Assembly: GCA_029237695.1 (NCBI GenBank)
Contig: CM055265.1
Span: 79,044,447 to 79,108,446, forward strand
Reading direction: 5' to 3'
From: Conchocele bisecta
Taxonomy: Eukaryota > Mollusca > Bivalvia > Lucinida > Thyasiridae
Length of the DNA stretch: 64,000 nucleotides
How positions within the stretch are numbered: position 1 is the stretch's first letter; each line of letters begins with the position of its first letter. Of the stretch, positions 1 to 11,250 are shown piece after piece. The notes beneath the pieces are model-generated. The model ran no database searches and was not told where the DNA came from. It saw only the letters and a list, made by a program, of their open reading frames with translations. The position numbers were made by a program, and so were the translations under genes.

Positions 1-1246
1 CACGTACACTTACCATTGAAAAACCCCGTGTTATAGAGGACCCCCGAGCTGTAGTAGAAAATACAACAGCTGATACACGTACACTTACCATAGACAAACC
101 CCGTGTTATAGAGGACCCCCGAGCTGTAGTAGAAAATACAACAGCTGATACACGTACACTTACCATAGACATGCCCCGTGTTATAGAGGACCCCCGAGCT
201 GTAGCTGAAAATACAACAGCTGATACACGTACACTTACCATAGACAAACCCCGTGTTATAGAGGACCCCCGAGCTGTAGTAGAAAATACAACAGCTGCTA
301 CACATACACTTACCATAGACAAACCCCATGCTACAGAGGACCCCGGAGCTGTAGTAGAAAAAACAACAGCTGCTACACGTACACTTACCATAGATAAACG
401 CCGTGTTATAGAGGACCCCGGAGCTGCAGTAGAAATACAACAGCTTCTACACGTACACTTACCATAGACAAACCCCCTGTTATAGAGGACCCCGGAGCTG
501 TAGTAGAAATACAACAGCTTCTACACGTACACTTACCATAGATAAACCCCGTGTTATAGAGGACCCCTGAGCTGTAGTAGAAAATACAACAGCTTCTACA
601 CGTACACTTACCATAGACAAACCCCGTGTTATAGAGGACCCTGGAGCTGTAGTAGAAAAAACAACAGCTGCTACACGTACACTTACCATAGATAAACGCC
701 GTGTTATAGAGGACCCCGGAGCTGTAGTAGAAAATACAACAGCTTCTACACGTACACTTACCATAGACAAACCCCGTGTTATAGAGGACCCCGGAGCTTT
801 AGTAGAAAAAACAACAGCTGCTACACGTACACTTACCATAGATAAACGCCGTGTTATAGAGGACCCCGGAGCTGCAGTAGAAAAAACAACAGCTGCTACA
901 CGTACACTTACCATAGATAAACGCCGTGTTATAGAGGACCCCGGAGCTGTAGTAGAAAAAACAACTGCTGCTACACGTACACTTACCATAGATAAACGCC
1001 GTGTTATAGAGGACCCCGGAGCTGTAGTAGAAAAAACAACAGCTGCTACACGTACACTTACCATAGACAAACCCCGTGTTATAGAGGACCCCGGAGCTGT
1101 AGTAGAAAAAACAACAGCTGCTACACGTACACTTACCATAGATAAACGCCGTGTTATAGAGGACCCCGGAGCTGTAGTAGAAAATATAATAGCTGCTACA
1201 TGTACACTTACCATAGACAAACGCCGTGTTATAGAGGACCCCGGAG
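1..1246 (-). repeat. 75-bp tandem array of an exon/intron junction
   Basis: About 16 direct copies of a 75-bp unit, continuing past the window's left edge. Read on the minus strand each unit is 35 nt identical or nearly so to the 3' end of the adjacent transporter exon (CTCCGGGG...TCTATG), then 40 nt starting with the consensus donor GTAAGT and ending in a T-rich stretch and CTACTACAG. Each unit can therefore be read as a micro-exon plus a mini-intron. Because 75 is a multiple of 3, several frames stay open on both strands and give 25-residue repeats. I regard these as by-products. Two units (near 431 and 506) have lost one A, and one unit (near 799) has a changed acceptor. Whether the units are spliced, skipped or retained cannot be told from DNA. 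Confidence 0.9.
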
Positions 1247-1366
1247 CTGATGCCCATGACGACCCTGATGACGAGGAAGAGGTAGATGTTGGCGATCCAC
1301 AACTGCAGGAGACACGCGCATAGCATCACGATCAGTTCACACATGTAGGCAAACTTCCGACCGAAT
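1212..1366 (-). CDS. SLC22-like transporter, coding exon 4
   Basis: A 155-bp exon, acceptor TGACAG and donor GTAAGT. It encodes about residues 158-209 of an MFS transporter of the SLC22 (organic cation/anion) type. Splicing to exon 3 completes the Arg of the DRFGRK motif (residues 157-162), the MFS signature in the loop after the second membrane helix. Two hydrophobic segments follow, with charged MCEL and RVVMG boundaries, as expected for helices 3 and 4. It ends in phase 1 with a single G. The last 35 nt are the seed of the tandem array that follows. The next exon must lie beyond the array, outside the window. Known of the family: polyspecific uptake or efflux of organic ions at the plasma membrane. 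The substrate cannot be inferred. Confidence 0.88.
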
Positions 1367-1602
1367 CTGTCAGTAAGACAAAGTTGAACATTGGCTTATG
1401 AAGCGTGAATTTGGCATATTTTACTATACATTGCACTTGGAAATTATACCTTGCCGTCGTTTGTGTATATTTATATAGCCAGGTATCTTTTCATGGAAAC
1501 ATATATAAATGTAAATCCAATAATCGTTTGCAAAAAAATAACATTGTTAATGTGAAATTTACACTACGAAGTTTAGTGAAGCGTTCATGTGGCCGACGGT
1601 AC

Positions 1603-1706
1603 CTATCAGAGGCGTGGCCGATCGCGAGCAATCCAAACAAGGAGCCGACACCATAGGCCATCGTCGCGTGAGCCGGGTATAAACCTCTGGCACACACGAG
1701 GTCAAT
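1603..1706 (-). CDS. SLC22-like transporter, coding exon 3
   Basis: A 104-bp exon, acceptor TTTCAG and donor GTACCG. It encodes about residues 124-157: the IDLVC sequence that closes the first extracellular loop, then the second membrane helix rich in Gly/Ala/Leu (GVGSLFGLLAIG), ending at the D of the DRFGRK motif. The exon begins in phase 0, immediately after the TTE codon of exon 2, giving a T-E-I-D-L-V-C junction typical of SLC22 proteins. It ends in phase 2 (AG), which exon 4 completes. The intron to exon 4 is 236 bp. The fit of both junctions to the family alignment makes this call strong. Confidence 0.9.
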
Positions 1707-2170
1707 CTGAAATGGACATTGAAAATGATTCTAACTGATTGACAAAACATGTTTTGATGAGAAAAATTAAGATACAAAAGACACAATCAAACATATAAAT
1801 GCCATTGTGCATATAAGTATATAGCATACTATACCCACTCCATTTCTGTGTCAATGGCATGTATAGATATATTTCGAAAACGAGACTTTCATGAACATTT
1901 CATTTTCAAAGAACATGTAAACTATGCTAATTATCTTTATTGCCAGCGATATTCACACACATAGTGTATACTGTTATGTAGTCTCGCATTGTTTTGCTTC
2001 ATATATATATTGACTTTTTGTGTTGCGATTTTAGGGCGGCAATTTTTAAATCTAAGATGGCCGCCACGGAGGTTGTTAAAATGAAAGTAACCCTGGTTTT
2101 GTTGTGCGTGGTCAAAAGATGAGTATCCCAACAAAATGAGTCAATATTCTACCTGTATTAGAAGTGTATA

Positions 2171-3382
2171 TATAGTAGAAACTCCGAATACCGGACCCTC
2201 TAAATACCGGAATCCTCCCGAAACCGGACAATTTGCATAGTCCCGATTTAATTCCGTCTTTATTCCATGTACTAAAAACCTCTGAATTCCGGAAACCGGA
2301 CGATTTTCCAAAAGAAAAGAAGACTTTTCAGCATAATTTTACCTCTGAATACCGGACGGATCAGAAAATCACCAAGCGCCCGCGCAAGGGGATAACTTTC
2401 ACACACTGGTCATGTTGGATTTCCTGTCAGACAGGTGTGATAAGAGAGACGTTACGCATTTGAAACGGTTCACAAGTCAAGTCACATGGTCGGGGCTGTT
2501 TATTTTTAAAAGGATGTTACGCCGTTTGTTGTCATTTAATAACCAACAATGTTTTGTACAGGTTTTGTACTGGTTGCGTAGTGCGCACTCATTGCAATTT
2601 TGTGTCTTACAACCTACAAATATTTCCGAGCATGTGATCGACGCGTGATATTGGAAAACCGACCAATGAAAACAATTGTTTCTCCCCACTTTCGTAAAAA
2701 CAAAGATGGATACTCGATATTTACATTTACAAATCGGGCCGTGTTTGGTCTTGAATTAAATAGCGAAAAACATGACGTTATTTTCCACTGAAGACTTAAA
2801 TCGATTGATGCGGCTGTAATTGACGACGGCATGTATATGTAAGGTAATTATGAGGTCAAATAATCATTGCAAATTGCCGATTAGTCTTCGCTAATTGGAG
2901 TACACATTTAGTAACAAACAAATTTACACACCGTATTATTGTTTCCATATTTCATGTCACTTGCATCTATGCTGTCTATGTTGCAATATGTCTGAACCTC
3001 CTTCTAAACGTAGAAGAGTCGAGTTGTCCCTTGTAGACAATATTAAAATGATCAGAGAATCAGAAATGGTTCCCAAACCTGCAATTAAGGTAAAGAATAG
3101 AACAAAAATCACTTACTGTTACAGTAGCACCTGCGTTTCTGAATAATTTGTATAGGTTTATTCACACATTTTGAAATGTAAAAAATAATGTTTATTTTCA
3201 TGTTTGTTTTGCATTTGGCAGGCTATCAATAATGATGATAGATAATAGAATACTACAGTACATGTATATGTATATCAAGTATTGAGTAAGAATAGTGAAT
3301 AACCTCTAAAAACAGGAAACCTCTCTAAACCGGACTTTTTGTCCGGTCCGGAGGCTGTCCGGTATTCGGAGTTTCTACTGTA
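2171..3382 (+). mobile_element. Tigger/pogo-like non-autonomous element
   Basis: Starts TAGTAGAAACTCCGAATACC and ends with the inverted sequence GGTATTCGGAGTTTCTACTG, flanked by TA on both sides, as expected for a Tc1/mariner-superfamily (pogo/Tigger) insertion. Related half-termini (A-C-C-T-C-T-C-T-A-A-A-C-C-G-G-A-C) recur inside it near 3301. At 1.2 kb it is too short for a full transposase and keeps only an N-terminal fragment. It lies in intron 2 of the transporter gene. Confidence 0.75.
2988..3146 (+). pseudogene. Tigger-like transposase N-terminal fragment
   Basis: ATG at 2988 opens a short reading frame with PSKRRRVELSLVDNIKMIRE, then E-M-V-P-K-P. This matches the start of the CENP-B/Tigger N-terminal helix-turn-helix (basic patch, then L-x-x-K/N-I-x-x-I-R-E-x). 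The rest of the DNA-binding domain and the DDE domain are missing before the right terminus. It may instead be a first exon cut by a donor at about 3089, but no downstream exon is visible. It is a remnant, not a working transposase. Confidence 0.6.
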
Positions 3383-3544
3383 TAATGAATATATTATTTC
3401 AGGGCTGCCTGTTTGAAATCCAAGATGGCGGCCAAAGGAATTGTCCAAAAAAATGTATCCAACCCCAGTTGTGTTCTGCATGCTCTAAATATGACAATAA
3501 TATCGGTTACAAGAATGTATTAGCAATATCAACTCACAATCAAT

Positions 3545-3601
3545 CAGATTGATTGGCTGAACCTGAGCTGTAGCACAGCTCAGGTTCAGCCAATCAATCT
3601 G
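3545..3601. repeat. Perfect 27-bp hairpin
   Basis: Two 27-bp arms (CAGATTGATTGGCTGAACCT...) are exact inverted copies separated by only 3 nt. They lie in intron 2, 60 bp from the donor of transporter exon 2. This is a snap-back repeat or a minimal foldback element. I see no clear target duplication. Confidence 0.85.
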
Positions 3602-3661
3602 CTTGATTTCAAAGACAATATTCTATTTTGAACAAATTGTTTAGCGCAGGTTATAGTGTAC

Positions 3662-3887
3662 CTCTGTTGTTATAGAATCTGCCAATTCGCTGTCATCATA
3701 CACCCATCGTGCGCACGACACCTCTGGTGGTACCCCTGTTGTGTTGTTTGTCCGTTCGTGTGCGTACACTTTACACTCGGAGTACGTTGCATTGTCTGCA
3801 CCGGACGGTATATAGCGCTGCACCAGATCCAAATGACGGTCGTTCTGGATAGTGTATGTGTCATTCGTCATTCCAGGAATGGCACAC
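3662..3887 (-). CDS. SLC22-like transporter, coding exon 2 (extracellular loop)
   Basis: A 226-bp exon, acceptor TTTCAG and donor GTACAC. It encodes about residues 49-123, the large extracellular loop between helices 1 and 2. It has the C-x-I-P start, Cys residues at 49, 86 and 106, and N-glycosylation sequons at Asn56 (NDT), Asn80 (NAT) and Asn95/96. It then has the W-V-Y-D and S-I-T-T-E signature that precedes the second helix in SLC22 proteins. The reading frame upstream of the acceptor closes with a stop, supporting the chosen boundary. The loop length is ordinary for the family. The intron to exon 3 is about 1.95 kb and carries a Tigger-like element and a hairpin. Confidence 0.9.
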
Positions 3888-3956
3888 CTGAAACGTGTTC
3901 ACCGAATGCCATGGTGTGGTCCAGATATGTTTGGCAAGGAAATACTGTATATGTAC

Positions 3957-4340
3957 GAGAGCTCCACATAAGTTGCGTATTTGCTTAAATACCCAATTAA
4001 AATAGTCAAAAACCCAATTTAAATCTGAAGTAGCGAATATCAAAAAGCAATAAAAATGTTATGGTACCTTTATCATGCTGCAGAAAACAATAAACAGACC
4101 ACAAATATAGCATATGTTTCTTATTTTCCATGAAAACATATATTTGTATTTCATTAGAATTGTCAATGAAATGCCAAGACATGTTTTCATTTCGAAGCAG
4201 ACTATTAAATAATTGCTGTCTGTTGATGTGTAAACTGTAGTGTGTTTTCATTTTACCCAATTAAACTTTTTAAATATCCAATCGCTTCAGAAATTATGAA
4301 GTGACAATACTCAATTACTAATTACTTATCTGGAGCCCTG
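3957..4340 (+). mobile_element. MITE with GAGCTCCAGATAAG-type ends, copy 1
   Basis: Begins GAGAGCTCCACATAAG and ends CTTATCTGGAGCCCTG, a short inverted repeat. It is about 380 bp, AT-rich and noncoding. A second copy lies in reverse orientation at 58587-58986 and shares the subterminal GTATTTGCTTAAATACC and the internal AATTGTC region. Flanks show an imperfect duplication around ATGTAC. The superfamily is uncertain. Confidence 0.65.
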
Positions 4341-5017
4341 ATGTACATCACAAGAACGGTATCAGAGATGATTCTAATGATGCGTTATTACATATATATG
4401 GTATAATAGATGTAAAACTCAGCATTATAAACGTCTTAGAGCGGTTCCTATTGGTTGAATAACATCACACGACTTAGCAAATTTAGGACAGTGTATTGAC
4501 ACAAAGTGGAAAATGGCTGTGACTTGAGAAATGGGACTTATGGGATTTGTGATCAGTGTGGCCAAATAGCATTGGTCTGTGCAAGTGCTGTAGTGGTCTG
4601 TGAAGTATTAAACCGCTCGTTCGTCACAAAATGCCAGGAAAGAATGGGCTGTTATTGTGACCATATTTTATAATGGCCCGGTCTCAGCTATAAAAATACA
4701 GATAATATAAAAGACAGATGACATAGTAAAAGTTATTCGTATAGCTGAGATAGCTGAGTCTGAAGCGTTCTTTGTTTACTTTCTACTTCGTGAAGAGTAA
4801 CCTAAGAATTTTGCTAATACACACTTTTTAGGTCAGTTTATAGTAATATGCTTGTGTCATATTGCAGAATTGTCCCTCACTAACAACATAGCGAAGTATG
4901 AACGTCAACGACCTACACGTTTCTTCTATATTTGAGTGCGCGAAATGTAAATGCTATTAAGCAATTTTTTACCGTTGACCGCGGTGTAGCGATATAGTGC
5001 AACCTGTTGCCTACACA
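4341..5017. other. Intronic spacer with dispersed repeat fragment
   Basis: Intron 1 sequence. About 4745-4925 is an inverted relative of 56870-57045, sharing AAGCGTTCTTTGTTT and GCTAATACACAC. About 4500-4560 resembles 5905-5960, sharing GGCTGTGACT-GAGAAATGGG. No coding potential or splice-compatible exon was seen. Confidence 0.5.
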
Positions 5018-5249
5018 GGTTGAAGTAACGGACCGAGGTCTATAAATACATTAAATATGCATAAAAGCATCAATACATAAAGAAAAAAAATAAGCTAAGC
5101 AATATTTGTTTACTATCTCCATATACTCCATCTAGATGGAGTATATGGAGGGAGTAAAAAATAATGTTTAGCTTATTTTCTTTCTTCATTTATTGATTCT
5201 TTTATGCATATGTCATGTTTGTTATATACCTCGGTCCGTTACTTCAACC
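5018..5249. mobile_element. Foldback element
   Basis: Starts GGTTGAAGTAACGGACCGAG and ends with its reverse complement. The two ~110-bp arms pair over nearly their whole length and meet at a perfect 34-bp palindrome (5117-5150, CTCCATATACTCCATCTAG core). Arms differ by several indels, so it is not a recent inversion. It lies in intron 1 of the transporter gene. Confidence 0.8.
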
Positions 5250-5331
5250 AGTGGTTGCCTATAAAGCGGAAAACGTCCAGCTAATGACTGACCTGTGTTT
5301 CGCTGACTGAATGGCGAACAGTGCAGGCCCT

Positions 5332-5636
5332 GTATCCTATTTCACCAAAATTGCCAAGTATACTTATCTTGCTAGGTACACTTTGAGGGAGATATTTTTA
5401 ATTTAAGGATAAATGTATTATTGATTATTATACTGAATGTATTACATTATCACAGCCATTTTGGCTGTGATAATGTAACAAATTCATTATTATAATTCTG
5501 CATACTTTAAATCAGAAAATATATGCAGTCGTTAGTTCTATATGAAATAATGCATTTCGGGAAAAATATATGATTACTCCATCAAAGCATACTTAGCTAG
5601 ATAAGTATGCTAACCACTTTTGGTGAAATCGGCTAC
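5332..5636. mobile_element. MITE with ATTTCACCAAAATTGC ends, copy 1
   Basis: Inverted ends read CTATTTCACCAAAATTGCC...AAGTATAC on the left and the complement ending in GAAATCGGCTAC on the right. The centre is the palindrome ACATTATCACAGCCA/TGGCTGTGATAATGT. The copy at 17001-17262 has the same layout. It is noncoding. Confidence 0.8.
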
Positions 5637-5699
5637 AGATCAGGGTATTAGTTTAATAAATATCATAGTAAATCGTCACCAATGTAAGATCGTCTACAT

Positions 5700-5875
5700 A
5701 CAGTGGAACTTCTCTAAACCGGACACTAATAAAACACAGTGATCTTATTGTTGATGAGTTTCTAGGTCATTTATATCAGGTGGCAATGTCTGTTCGTGAT
5801 CGCATATCACACCGCTATGGATCAGAATGAACAAATGCCTGATTTACAGTGAAACCTCTCTAAGCCGGACACCCT
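5700..5875. repeat. Two Tigger-like terminus fragments
   Basis: CAGTGGAACTTCTCTAAACC (5701) and a related CAGTGAAACCTCTCTAAGCC (about 5847) resemble Tigger/pogo terminal repeats. Both are in the same orientation, so they look like solo left ends or nested remnants. No paired right end was found nearby. Confidence 0.45.
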
Positions 5876-6096
5876 GGGGATTTTGTAGCGGTTTCACTGC
5901 ACATGTATATTTGGCTGTGACTGGAGAAATGGGGATTATGGTTTTTGCGACCAGTGTAGATCCGTATCGGGCTGTGTGTCTGCACAGTCGGACCTGGATC
6001 TGCTCTGTTCGCCATTTCATCAACAAAACACCCGTCATAACACGCAGTCGCAAATCCCATAAGTCACATATCTCCCGTCACATTCACGTATGTTAC

Positions 6097-6239
6097 CTGT
6101 GAGAGGGCGTGGCCAGTATAAACACGGGAGCCATTAAATGCATGCTGACGAATATGATTGGCAGGCACACGAGAAGGTAGGCGTGTCTCTGGAACTTCCC
6201 GAAGTCGCCTAGCAACGTGAGTAGATCATCAAACTTCAT
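6097..6239 (-). CDS. SLC22-like transporter, first coding exon
   Basis: A 143-bp coding segment from ATG (6237-6239) to the donor GTAACA. It encodes residues 1-47 plus two bases of Arg48. It begins with the acidic FDDLL motif and a G-x-F-G-K-F-Q stretch, followed by a hydrophobic first helix (about residues 21-44), the usual N-terminus of SLC22 transporters. Its last two bases (AG) join the first G of exon 2 to make Arg before C-A-I-P, so phase and protein alignment agree. The 2.2-kb first intron holds several MITEs. I cannot place the promoter or a 5' untranslated exon. Confidence 0.9.
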
Positions 6240-6329
6240 ACTTCTAAAGCTGTTTGACACTGCGCATGTCCGGTTCAGTGAGTAAAAAGGTGTATTTCCA
6301 TGTGTTCACAGATCTGGTCCTGAAACTAT

Positions 6330-9022
6330 GGAAGATAATATCCGCCATAATTATATTTGGCTTGATGCTTGCTGGCTGATGACATTTTAAGTTATATCCG
6401 TCTTATTACAATTATATGTGGCTTGATGCTTGCTGGCTGATGGCATTTTAAGTTGTAAGTTATATCCGTCGTATTACAATTATATGTATGTGGCTTGATA
6501 GTTTATTCATTCGTACTGTTTCAATGCGTTTGTGTTGATTACATTCTAAGTGGCTTGATGCTCCATTGTTAGTGACATCCGGAGTTCCATTTTTGATTAT
6601 TGCATCGCTGTTTTGCTATGCGCTTTGTTAGCTCGCTAAGCCACGCACCTTGACAACAATAATTGCAACAGTAATTTGGGAACAACCATTATGACGCCAG
6701 GTGCGCTGCTAAAACTTAAAATATTTCTCCCTAAAATTATTTAATATGCTGGTACCTGTCCTACAATGCGTTGCTCTCTAAATTGGTTCCATGTCCCTAA
6801 AGGTGTTGATGTAGATTGATGCCGCCTTTTCTGTTGCGCCATGTTTAGGTTGAAATACACCAAACAGTTTTACTGTATAATGTAACCGAATCCCAGCCAG
6901 TCTTTCCTACTTTCACTATTCGTATGAATGTTGTGGGACTAACCTCGTCATGTCCCCCAATATTGTTTACATATTTGGCCACGGAAACTATGTTTACATC
7001 TCGTGACCAACAGGCTCAGTGTTTTCTTTTAAATGCTTCAAATATGCTGAAAACTGATGTTAAAAACACCCCAACATGTCCTCAAGTGAAACTGGGTAGT
7101 AATGGATCAAGATTTGCAAGCAAACTGTGTCTGTGACCTTAAAACACCCGGACTATTTTTTATGCCGGACTACTTTTGCATACTCAATTTCTCTAACCTT
7201 AAACATAGAGTGCTACATGTCAGGTTATACTATAGGGAGACATGTTTTTCTTTATTCTTTCAATCTGACATTTGTCTGGCAAAATGAACATTGATTTACC
7301 ATTACCAGACGTACTAATTGACATTATTATACTTCTTTATATCAAACGCGAAATGCCAGTTTGATATCAGGGGCGATAATCGTGTTTCCTTAAAATGATA
7401 ACGGAAGCAACTATTTATTACATTGATTTATTTTTTGATGTGCAATATCATACTTTATAATATGTCGATAAATATATTTATTCAGCATTTAGTTGATATA
7501 AATAATTTAAAAATACTGCATCATTTGCATATGGAACTAGCTTGATACCACCGCGACTCTCTATGAGTACATTAAAGATTACTAAATAATTATATCTGTG
7601 TAGCTGGCACTCGTAATTTTTAAAAGTGGTGGACTAGTTGCAATTGTACACTTATTTAATTTCCATAAAGATAAAGAAAAATGTGTACCTACTGGATTGG
7701 ACCACAGCTTCAACAATAATTAAATCTATATTTTAATTTGTCAAGATCCAGAGCAGAATGGGTGCAAGTTATTGGAAAATAGGTCCATTTAACATACATA
7801 AGAAAAATGAAAGTAGCAGAGAATAGCAAAATATGTGGTAACGGGTTAGTGTCTTAGGGAAAATCAATGGTGATGGGTCACCTTAGTCTGATCCCTGACG
7901 GTTATTGGTTTGCATCGGAAACGGGCCAGTTTGACAGTCAACCTGTGTAAGTTACCATACGTGTAACTTACTATAAAAATGTGATTGTTTTCAATTACGT
8001 ACATATGTAATTTAATTATGAAAATACATGTTTGTATAAAACACATTAATAAGTCAAACACCATACATAGTATGCGAAATTGTCAAGGGGGTAATAGTAG
8101 TCCAGTATGAACAAAATCGTGCGGGTGTTTTGAGGTCACTGACACAGTTTGCTTGCAAATCTTGATTCATTACTACCCAGTTTCACTTGAGGAATATGTG
8201 GGGGTGTTGGTCATTTGATGTAAACAGAGTTTCCGTGGCCAATAAAAAATGTAAACAATATTGGGGGACATGACGAGGTTGGATTTTTATTTCTTAGGAG
8301 TAAGTGAACCTATTGTTTAATTCATGCAGAACCAGTACGGACCGGCTGCAGGTCATGTACAAGTAGGTCCCACAACATACATACGAATAGTGAAAGTAGG
8401 AGAGACTGGCCTTATTGGATGGGATTCGGTTAAAGTATATAGTAAAACTATTTGGTGTCTTCTAACCTATACTGTGATAATTTGTGGGTGAAATCTTACA
8501 TCAACACCGGCATTGGAGGTGTGACTTGAACAGCCAATCAGATGTCGGACTATAATTTATTAGAGGGATAATTAATTGAGCGGACAGCAGTGCCATCTGA
8601 CGTCACAATGACGCACTACTAACCCATATATTGCTTGCATCATTCTGCTTGTGGCTTGATGCTTTCTGCTTGCGGCTTTCCACTTTCGGACTGTGGCTTG
8701 ATGGCTTTGTCCTTACTGCTTTCGGCCTTATTCACAGTGCTAAGTGCTTTGTTCTTACTTTCTATTGCAAATGCTTAGTGCAATAAGACAGGGACACGAA
8801 TAAGGACGTATCACTAATTGTAATGCAAATAAGACGAATGAACAAAGCAATCAGCAGAATGGACATGTAAGAAAGACAAATACAATTACAACAAGCAGAT
8901 TTCAAACGTAATAAATACAAATGACGAATGAAATAGCATCAGTATAAGCTGTAATGTCATCCGCCCGCAAGCATCAAGTCACATAGAATTATGGCGGATA
9001 TTACCTTCCATATGAAACGGGT
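6330..9022. repeat. 2.7-kb interrupted palindrome
   Basis: The left end (GGAAGATAATATCCGCCATAAT, GCTTGATGCTTGC) and the right end (inverted copy at 8945-9020) pair. Further in, 6840-7165 is an inverted copy of about 8130-8470, sharing CCCCCAATATTGTTTAC and AAGATTTGCAAGCAAACTGT. The intervening 7170-8130 is AT-rich and I see no gene in it. This is probably a foldback or MITE-like element with long decayed inverted repeats, perhaps with nested insertions near 6500-6840 and 8480-8930, where pairing is lost. Confidence 0.6.
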
Positions 9023-9640
9023 GTCATCCGCTGTTGTTACATGTTAACCTATGGAACGACACATCTACATAAACTCAAATAATAAATGCTAGCTCTAAAT
9101 ATTTACTGCACTGCAAAAGCACATTTCATGTAATAACTCCATTGTTTATGTTTCGTATAAATAACTTAAAGTTGATAATATAAACATGCACATCAGCAAT
9201 TCCGGAATGTTTCAGATGAAAGCATATACATTCTGTTTACTTAAATATATATTAAGTTAGGCTATACTGTATTATTATGCGCTCCGTTTGGCGACAACTG
9301 CAAATCATAATTATCGTGTCCATTCATCTGGTATTTACATACTACTGTTTTATATATAATGTTTTCTAATATAAATATCACGCAATCTGATTGGCTGATG
9401 GTCGTACATTACAGGTATATCATTGTTGATGAACGGTCACAAATTATTTCAATATGTATTCCTACGCCAATACTAAGTTTGAGGTCGGTCAATTTACTCT
9501 ACCACATAATGACCGACCAAAACATGGGGTAACTCACATAAAATGTACCAAGTGGTATTCTGATATTATTGTCTAAGACACAGCTGCACGGCTTACATCT
9601 GAAACGTCCTGGTCCGAAACGTCCTGGTGACCTGGTCCGA
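9023..9640. other. Noncoding AT-rich spacer
   Basis: No open frame of note, no splice-supported exon and no repeat recognised apart from short motifs. I see nothing to annotate. Confidence 0.4.
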
Positions 9641-9815
9641 CAGTTGCATGGTCCGAAGAGTCCGACCGGCGAAAAAATATTGCAGATACATGTTTCATAT
9701 GTTTTTGCAGTAATATATCGTTCACACAAACAGTTGCATGGTCTGAAGAGTACGACCGAAAATATTGCAGATACATGTTTCATATGTTTTTGCAGTAATA
9801 TATCACACAAACAGG
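9641..9815. repeat. Two tandem ~88-bp direct repeats
   Basis: Unit 1 (9641-9730) and unit 2 (9731-9815) both start CAGTTGCATGGTC and share a stretch around ATTGCAGATACATGTTTCAT. Unit 2 lacks a few bases. A short CGTCCTGGTCCGAAACGTCC duplication precedes them at about 9603-9625. Confidence 0.8.
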
Positions 9816-10779
9816 AAGTATATGTATCCTGTGTAATCTTGCATCTCAAATGGTAGTATATCACGAATGATTAGACAAGTTATCACAATATTTATCAACA
9901 TTAGGTCTCACGGGACAGTGGGCAGCTAGCTTTAAAAAGGGGGTGGACGATTTTCTATATACTTCACTAACGACCCTATAAGTTACACCAGTGTGTTTAG
10001 AAAAATAGGTTTATGGATATTTCTTGACTTAGGGAGGCTTGACTAGGTGTATTTTTTAGAGTATTTCATAATTCTACGAAACTGAATGTTAGATCCGGTT
10101 GATTTTGACATCTTGGAAAATGTCGCCTGCTATGCTGTCTCGCCGGTACGGTTTCGCGTCAGAATTTAAGGTATTTTTCGGGCATTTATAGCGAAAATTT
10201 GAGCTGGTTATGACCCCGCTTTGAAATCATTTTCAGAAAATGGTGTGGTGTTACAAGTGATAGAACAAGACATAACAAAGTATCTGTGCCTCATATTTTC
10301 ATGAAAACAATTCCGATAAATTCAGTCGTGTTGAAATTTCTGGCCAAAAATAGGTGGGTGGGGTAACTTTGCAAAAAATTAATTGAACACATCTGATGCG
10401 GTTACTGAATTTTTATTGTGGCGCGCGATTTGTACTTCATTTGCGAGTATTTTTCAATACTTGTCGCAAGAGCCTCCTTAACTGATTGTGAGAGGCGGTG
10501 ATTTTTATAAGTCACCCGCCGCCCTCAGAAAAGCAATCTATTTTGGCTGTTTTCAACCGTCCCGTGATGCCTTAGGAAGTTTGACAGGCAGCCGCCATTG
10601 AAATAGTGTTGCTAAGAGATCGCACTGGAGTGACATTAAAAGCGCAAAGTAGTAAGTGAGGCAATTATAATTCTAACGACGAATGTATTGCTTTTATTAT
10701 TAAAAAATAATGAAATCAGCAACATAAACGTATACATTCATACATACATTCATGCGAAAATTGCTAATGTCTTGTAATT
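9816..10779. other. Intergenic sequence, nothing recognised
   Basis: No gene, terminus pair or tandem repeat supported. Reading frames are short and unlike known families. Confidence 0.4.
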
Positions 10780-11250
10780 GTGTTAGATAGCCAAAGCTGA
10801 TTTTTTGGCTTAACCCTGCATCGGCTGATAAAGTTTTTTTCTTTCTTGATTATACTTGATTAGTACCTCTATAACGAATATAAAGCGGATAACAAGAGGA
10901 AATCCTTAAGCAATCTGAGAAATACAAGACTTTTAACCCAATGGGCTATAAACCTAAGTAATACATCGATTTTGACTAATTTGAGGGCGATTAATCCATT
11001 TCTGAAGTTATTTTCATGATTGGATGTCTTCTGCACAGTCAAATACAAGATGGTTGCAATTGGCAGCAGTTTGTTCTATCAACTTACTTGTAAAGTAAAT
11101 AATGTCAAAACTAGTGTATGTGCAATAACAAGGTACCGTTAACCATCAAACATGCTACTGAGACATCTAATCATATTATATTGACGATAAAATATGTATA
11201 TACAGGATGTTTGTGAGCAATGTGAGATGTCCGCCAAGATGGCTGCCGGT
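10780..11250 (+). repeat. Left arm of ~490-bp inverted repeat
   Basis: Inverted copy of 14790-15280. Shared blocks include TGCATCGGCTGATAAAGTTT, CCTTAAGCAATCTGAGAAAT, ACTAATTTGAGGGCGA and CAAGATGG. The two arms bracket a decayed gene (11438-13555), so they could be long inverted ends of one element or two independent inverted insertions. Confidence 0.65.

Noticed and set aside
1..1220. Plus- and minus-strand open frames with 25-residue repeats as a repeat protein gene
   Set aside because: The 75-bp unit keeps several frames open by arithmetic. The unit is explained by a duplicated exon/intron junction of the minus-strand transporter, with GTAAGT donor and AG acceptor.
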